This document shows positions 58,263 through 64,000 of a stretch of DNA of 64,000 nt, in pieces. The stretch is from Zantedeschia hybrid cultivar (taxonomy: Eukaryota; Streptophyta; Magnoliopsida; Alismatales; Araceae): contig JARZZO010000011.1 in NCBI GenBank assembly GCA_030544215.1, forward strand, positions 3,396,001 to 3,460,000. Reading direction: 5' to 3'. Each line of letters starts with the position of its first letter. Positions within the stretch are counted from its first letter, which is position 1. A program made the translations under genes and the position numbers. Below the pieces are notes generated by a model, which had not been told where the DNA came from, did not search any database, and saw only the letters and a program-made list of their open reading frames with translations.

Positions 58263-58715
58263 GATCCTAGACACAAGTGTTTCAGTCAACTAATCTTTCA
58301 GGTGACTTATTTTCAGACTTACTCAAATATCAGTCCATTTTCTGCAGAAAAGTTCCTCCCTATACATTGCATCCTACAAACAAGCTCTTATTCTCATCAA
58401 GTAGGAGTTCTCTCCAATATGCTCCAGAGTTGCTTGGAGCACATCCGATGAGGAAAGGTGAGGCATTTTTGTCTTGCCTCATTGCCTAAGGACATGTTTG
58501 GTGCAGCTTTTAATTGGAAGTCACTTTTGGCTTCCTCTTGTAACACAAAATATAATAAATGGAAGTGGCTATAACTAATAAAATATAATGAATGGAAGTG
58601 GCTATAATTAATTTTAAGTTGTTATCAAAGTCTAATCTCCCCTTACCCCTAATTTAGGAAGCTCCAGTTGGAGGTTTTAGTTGGAAACCAAAAAACAATC
58701 TTAAAATTATGCATA

Positions 58716-59851
58716 GTTGTCAAGGCGGTAAGGCGACCAAGGCGTGCTCGGAGTTCTGAACCGCCTAAGCGCTTAGGCGCCCGCCTAGGCGTCGCCTAGG
58801 CGTTAACTTCATAATATAATATTTTAATTTAGGATATATATATACATATATATAATATATATATATGTACACACATATTACATACATACATTTAGATACA
58901 TATATATATATATATACACATTTAGATTTACACACATATTACATACATACATTTAGATACATATATATATATATATACATTTAGATTTACACACATATAT
59001 ATACATACATACATATATATCTATGTATAAATGTATGTATGTAATATGTGTATATGTCTAACTATATAATATATACATACATATATATACACAAATATAT
59101 TTAAATGTATGTATGTAATATGTATATGTATATAGATGTATATATATATATATACATATTTGTATATATATATATATGCATATAATATTTTAATTTAAGA
59201 TATATATATATATATATAATATACATACATATATATACACAAATATATCTAAATGTATGTATGTATGTAATATGTATATGTATATATATATATATATACA
59301 TTTAGATTTACACACATATATATACATACATACATATATATCTATGTATAAATGTATGTATGTAATATGTGTAAATGTCTAATTACATAATATATACATA
59401 TATATACACAAATATATCTAAATGTATGTATGGAATATGAATATGTATATATATATATATATATAGATAGATAGATAGATAGATATATATATATACACAT
59501 TTTACATACATGATACATATATTTAGATGTATACATATACATATATATGCATGTTTGTATATATAAATCTAAATATATGTATGTAATATGTCTATATATA
59601 TGTATTAGTATGTATTTATATAATTATATGTGTATATATATACATATATGTATATAAAAAAAAAAAGGGGGCAAGAACCCCAGATTTCAGAAATCTGGGC
59701 GCCTTGGGCGCCTAGGCAGGCGCCTTGGAGCCTTGGGCGCCTTGGCGGGCGCCTTGGGCGCCTTTTCACATGTTGGAAAGGCGCCCAGCGCCTTGGTGCT
59801 TGTGAAAGCGCCTTGGTGCCTAGGCGACGCCTAGGCGAGTGCCTTGACAAC
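58716..59851. mobile_element. GTTGTCAAGGC-type fold-back element, nested
   Basis: Left end GTTGTCAAGGCGGTAAGGCG and right end GTGCCTTGACAAC are inverted. Both subterminal regions are rich in gcctaggcg words (such as cgcctaggcgtcgcctaggc). Its middle has been filled by AT/CATA microsatellite. Confidence 0.8.
58815..59655. repeat. AT and CATA/TATG compound microsatellite, about 840 bp
   Basis: Long tracts of (TA)n, (CATA)n, (TGTA)n and (GATA)n, with recurring larger units such as acacacatatatatacatac. Open frames here code only for Tyr/Ile runs. Confidence 0.95.
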
Positions 59852-59949
59852 AGAGAAACTATGTAAGTCCTTTTTTTCTTAAAAAAATAACTAAATGAAA
59901 GTCTAAAAGTGTTTCCAATTAGAAACCGCGCCAAACACATGTTAGGTGA

Positions 59950-62930
59950 ACAACACCTTTTTACATCATGAACAACTCCCAGAAGCCTAAGGCTCTTAAA
60001 AGCACCACCCATCCTAGCCGATGGCCCAAGTCTGCCAGCCATACCCAAGACCTCCAATCACCCTGTACGACCTGACAGCTTTGTGGGAGCCAGTACAAAC
60101 TTCAAATTCAACGTTGAATTTGGAAGGCATCAGCATGCATGGGGATCTGAAATCACCTGCCATGAACCCCTCGATAAACTAGGATGACACTGCGGACCAA
60201 GTGAAGACCTGACCATGTTCTTATTCCCTTATTAAGGTTAGCAGAATAGAAGAGAGTGACCACCCCCTATGATCCCCTTGAAGAAGACTTTCTGCACATG
60301 ACCACCGTGTCGAGGCCTTCTCTTCCCCTCATCAACATGTTATCCCTTAAACAAATCTCAAAAATGAACATTATATCCCTTATACAAATCTCAAAGATGA
60401 ACCCCAAGGAAAACAGCTTCACTTTGATGGGAAGATGGATCTCACCCTCCACTACCACCTAGGCCTAGCCCTAAGATGGGCATCCCTCATCCCCCAACCT
60501 TAATAGCAAAACCCACCTCCTAAGGTATTCTTAGGATAACCTCCTTTCTCTATGATGAAGTGGAAAGCCACAAACCTTCACCTGCACCTGGTTCCTTGAC
60601 CTCTCAAGTCCCCATCTCCAGCTCCAATTTTTCAACCACGAAGCTGCCCCCACCAAGCTCCACTTTTATCATAGGGATCACCTCCCAACCGTCTAATTAT
60701 TATTCCGAGGCAGTCACTCACTCATGATTGTCACTACCAAATGAAGAAAAACTATTTTAACTCTTTAGAAATCTCTGATTCTCTGTGGTGGGAGGCTGGA
60801 TGTGAAGATGTTTTTGTGTTGCATCTAAACATATGCACAAATGATGATATATGCACAACATCAAAAAGCATTACAAACTCAAGCAGAATGCTCTGTATGT
60901 CTCAATAATCTCATCCGGAGCAAAAGTCTTGGCCAGAATTGTAGTTAATAGACAATCAACATCCAATAGAAGATGAAGCTGTTTGTGATATTATTTAGAC
61001 AAGAATTGAGCACAAACATTTGGTGGCGCACTTGGGCATGGGGCGCCATTTCCGCGTACTTCTGCAAATGCTCCACATGTTAATAAACACAACTAATCAT
61101 GTGTTCATAATACATATAATGAAATTCCTAGTCTCCATGGACTATTTATCCATGCTCCATGCAATACCTTTTTAAACGCTCCAGGGCCAATCCAGGGGTG
61201 GATTGGCTGACCTATACCGATTTTTGAAACCTTGCATTTAATCTCTCCATCATTTCTGCTTATAATTGTGACTTCTACCCAAAATATGGGGTTCCAATAA
61301 GAGTCTAAGAAGTTATAGAATCTACTCGTGGGAATCACATTTCGAAAACGATATGCACATTGGAGTCGGAGAACAAAATGTCTCCAACAACGACTATGTC
61401 CTATTCACAGCAGTCTGTCTCGTATCTTACCGATGATAACCCAGTTCAAAGATATTGATTCTTTGAGCCAAGATATGGAAGGGGACTGCAGGGATAACCG
61501 ATTGGAGTAGAAAAATAGGACACTAGAACCCTTGATGCAGCCTTTGGGGAAAACCGAAAGAAAGTAAGCACCAAGAATACAGAGACACGTGATGTAGAAA
61601 TCATGTACGCCCGTCTGGTAGATACCATGGAAGCACACAAATGGGGCTGTGTTTCCGGACAAAGGCTTGCAACTTGAGGGGATACAATACCTTATACTCT
61701 AAAATCAAAAAAGGCCTATGCCTTCCATTGCCAAAACCCCCTTAGAAATGTTGTTGAACTCTACTTCATGAATTGGTCTTCATGTTCCCACTAGTGAGTA
61801 AAATCTCTGCACAAGAGACCCCTCAAATCTCAGCCGGAGACCATGTCAGCAGTCAGGTATGCAAAAGCACACATCTAAAACCCCTCTCATGTGCTGAGTG
61901 GGGGGTTCGGGATCCAACACTAAGCCCTGCAAATGCCCATGCAATGTGCAATAAATACCAATGTGTTACAACCTAGACCAAACATCAACATAGGTAACTC
62001 CTAGGTTAGAGTTACTGGTTCAACCGTTGGGTTGACATTTCAGCCCTTTATATATGTTAAAGCCAGCTGCAAAGTGGTCTTTGTTCTCGTAATGTATACC
62101 AACATCCTGTGTTCAAAATTGACAAGTGCCATAATATTAAGCAAAATGTCAGGTTGGACCAAGCAGCCAGCTTCAAGGTATCAATGAGTTTAAGTGAAAT
62201 CCACATTCTGTAGTCTAAACATGGATATAGAAAATATCAGACCAAAGCCAGTGAAAGGATCGCAATAACAACAGGGGGAGGAAAGAAAGGAAATATCCTC
62301 AACACAGAAACCAGTTTACAACAAATATTAGATCATCCAACACGGTTGGGACCAGTTTAGTCTACTCTGAGTTTCTTCTACCAACTTTTAGCTTCTTTTT
62401 AACTCTCCCGATTCCATAAACATCTACATGAATCATAAATCTAAATCTATTAACACTCTTACCGTCTTTCAGCAATTTGCAGAAAATTTTCAAAAAAAAA
62501 CAAACAAACAGAACTGTTCAACTTTAATTAAAAAAATTAACATAAAACATGCACAAATGATGACACAGAGGAAAGCTTAAAAGTCAGATCTTTGTTCCTA
62601 TAAACAAAAGGTCATGCATGCTAACTAGGATTACCCTCTTTACCTTTCAGCAGCTAAAATTTCACACGCACATTTGTTGGCCTCCAAAATAATGAATTTG
62701 ACATCATATATACATATATCTACATATAAATACATGTATCATAGTTATGTATGTATAAGTATATATGTCCTACAGTATGTTTTAGCAAAATAAACAAATT
62801 TTGTGGGCAACAGAAGATGGTGATCAATTCCTCTCAAAACATCTATCTCATCACTCTCATAAGTAACACTAGCAGTAGTAAGACAAGTGTAAGCAGGGGA
62901 GCGGGGAATCTAACTTAAAACCTGGTCTGG
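59950..62930. other. Intergenic; no gene recognised
   Basis: About 3 kb with short frames on both strands and no domain. A 28-bp phrase is tandemly duplicated at about 60342-60400 (cccttaaacaaatctcaaa). The minus-strand frames at 61105-61338, 61405-61662 and 61446-61640 are in different frames and not clearly linked. Exons of a diverged gene cannot be excluded. Confidence 0.4.
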
Positions 62931-63031
62931 ACAAATGATTCCCCTTACTAAAAAGGAGGAGGAAAAAAAACGGCAAACTCTGCTAAAGCGGTGGGAAAGG
63001 TGCGAGAGCCAGGACCTCTGTTTCTTCCAAT

Positions 63032-63889
63032 TCACATCCCCTGCACCTTCTTGGGCTTCTTGGCGGAGCCGAACCCGAACCCGGCGGCGATGCTATCCGC
63101 CAGTCGCCGCTGCGACTCGGCCACCATCTCCGTCCGCTTGGCCTCCATCTCCATCCAATCCCGCTCCATCTCCATCGTCAGCTCCAGCCTCCTCTTCTCC
63201 AGCCTCGCGAACCCTTCTCTGAACCTCCTCACCACCGCCGCCAGCTCCTTCGCCGCCCAGCCGTCCCCCTCCCCCTTCCCACCCTCCTCCCCGCGCAAAT
63301 TCCATCTGGAAATCCTGGGGCACCTCCAATTCTCTTCCAGTAGGATACCGTTGAGGCTCCTCGTGTTACCGTTGGCTCCTTCCTCCTCCCCTTCCTCCGC
63401 GGCATCGTCGTCGTCGTCGCTGGTGCCGTCGCCATGGCCGGCGCTGTCTTCACCCTCCTCCTCCTCGTCGTCGTCGTCACCATCGACGTCTTCGTCCCGG
63501 GCGCTTCCGTCGGTGGGGGGAGGGGGAAGCAGCGGCGGGGGGCGAACGGAGATGGGGAGAGGGCCGCGGTCCATGCGGTCCATGCGGTCGAAGAAGGCCC
63601 AGCGGGAGGGGGCGGCGCGCTGGCGCTCCGCCCGGTAGCGCTGGCGGAGCTTCTCGATTTTGTGGCGGCATTGGGTGCCAGTCTTGGATGGGCGGGCGAG
63701 GCCGAGGCGCGCGGCGACGGCGGCGGCGACCTCCTCCCACTGGTGGGCGCGGAGCTGGCCGCGGCGCAGGGCGCACCACTTCTCCTCGTAGGCGTCGATC
63801 AGGTGGGCCGTCTCGGCGTCCAGCCACGGCTGCCCGGGTCCCCCCTGCCTCCTCGGCGGCGCGGCCGCCACTGCCTCTCCGGCGAGCAT
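63032..63889 (-). CDS. Trihelix transcription factor, ASIL/SIP1-type
   Basis: An intact single-exon gene of 285 residues. The trihelix (Myb-like) DNA-binding domain spans about residues 20-90, with tryptophans W22, W38 and W51, then KTGTQCRHKIEKLRQRYRAE and PSRWAFFDRMD (95-104) as the following helix. An acidic stretch lies at 131-172 (DGDDDDEEEEGED) and a long C-terminal amphipathic/coiled-coil helix at about 212-268 (EKRRLELTMEMERDWMEMEA), both typical of the SIP1 clade. Arabidopsis members of this clade (ASIL1/ASIL2) repress seed maturation genes in seedlings; this function is inferred. The chosen start has no upstream in-frame alternative in the visible leader. A telo-box (AAACCCTAA) lies just upstream. 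Confidence 0.93.
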   Translation of the reverse strand: MLAGEAVAAAPPRRQGGPGQPWLDAETAHLIDAYEEKWCALRRGQLRAHQWEEVAAAVAARLGLARPSKTGTQCRHKIEKLRQRYRAERQRAAPSRWAFFDRMDRMDRGPLPISVRPPPLLPPPPTDGSARDEDVDGDDDDEEEEGEDSAGHGDGTSDDDDDAAEEGEEEGANGNTRSLNGILLEENWRCPRISRWNLRGEEGGKGEGDGWAAKELAAVVRRFREGFARLEKRRLELTMEMERDWMEMEAKRTEMVAESQRRLADSIAAGFGFGSAKKPKKVQGM

Positions 63890-63910
63890 CTCCGAGGATC
63901 AGGTCTAGGG

Positions 63911-63919
63911 TTAGGGTTT
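63911..63919 (-). promoter_or_regulatory. Telo-box upstream of the trihelix gene
   Basis: AAACCCTAA on the minus strand, directly followed by CCCTAG, lies about 22-30 bp before the ATG, so it is probably in the 5' leader. Such boxes are common near plant transcription starts. Confidence 0.7.
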
Positions 63920-64000
63920 CGGATTGGGATAGGGAGGGTAGGGGAGGGGGCATGGTGAGATTTAAGTGGCGGTGGTGGTGGGTGGCGGTGGAGGTGGCGG

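Larger units (their letters stand above)
58490..59942. mobile_element. MITE family C copy split by a nested element
   Basis: Left end GGACATGTTTGGTGCAGC after TAA (58487-58489), right end cgcgccaaacacatgt before tag. The arms of the MITE (58490-58715 and about 59880-59942) flank the element at 58716-59851. Confidence 0.65.

Noticed and set aside
58815..59655. Frames coding for Tyr/Ile-rich peptides, and an apparent repeat array
   Set aside because: They are translation of AT/CATA microsatellite; the repeat spacing is irregular, so this is not an organised array such as CRISPR.
61105..61662. Possible exons of a minus-strand gene or an organelle DNA insertion
   Set aside because: The fragments lie in different frames without clear splice sites, and I could not match them to any organelle gene.
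63093..63958. Frames overlapping the trihelix gene
   Set aside because: They are compositional shadows of the GC-rich trihelix exon.

Overview
This window is nuclear DNA of a flowering plant, most likely a monocot. The intergenic DNA is AT-rich and full of transposable elements. The genes are GC-rich, especially the single-exon ones and the start of the HAD gene, and introns are canonical GT-AG. The species cannot be fixed from the sequence alone; a non-grass commelinid such as a palm or pineapple relative is only a guess.

Layout, left to right. 1-3050: a decayed Ty1/copia element on the + strand, cut off by the window edge. 3302-3918 (-): the first two exons of a plastid-targeted HAD hydrolase of the At4g39970 type; its remaining exons would lie beyond the copia element and outside the window. 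5913-6845 (-): an intronless EXORDIUM-like gene. About 7-20 kb: gene-poor DNA with two solo LTRs of one family (each with a perfect 5-bp target duplication), several MITE families, and a diverged, collinear non-coding duplication. 20266-28669 (-): an almost intact, young copia element with LTRs, an initiator-Met-type primer site, a gag-pol frame broken by one stop, and an additional proline/alanine-rich reading frame in a long leader. 30414-34994 and 38955-41354 (both -): two tandem zinc-dependent alcohol-dehydrogenase-like genes. Each was reconstructed here as 10 exons coding for 394 residues, with identical exon lengths. About 42-53 kb: repeats, including a family of fold-back elements and a 55-bp near-perfect hairpin. 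53724-54668 (+): a second intronless EXORDIUM-like gene. 55-60 kb: nested and inverted repeats. 63032-63889 (-): an intronless trihelix transcription factor of the ASIL/SIP1 type.

The host genes do not form a pathway or an operon. They are ordinary plant genes: a plastid phosphatase-like protein, two secreted growth-related proteins, two cytosolic dehydrogenases and a DNA-binding regulator. They sit in a region rebuilt by transposons. The most unusual item is the extra leader reading frame of the young copia element. Next are the fold-back family with 8-9 bp target duplications and the long hairpin at 47.3 kb.
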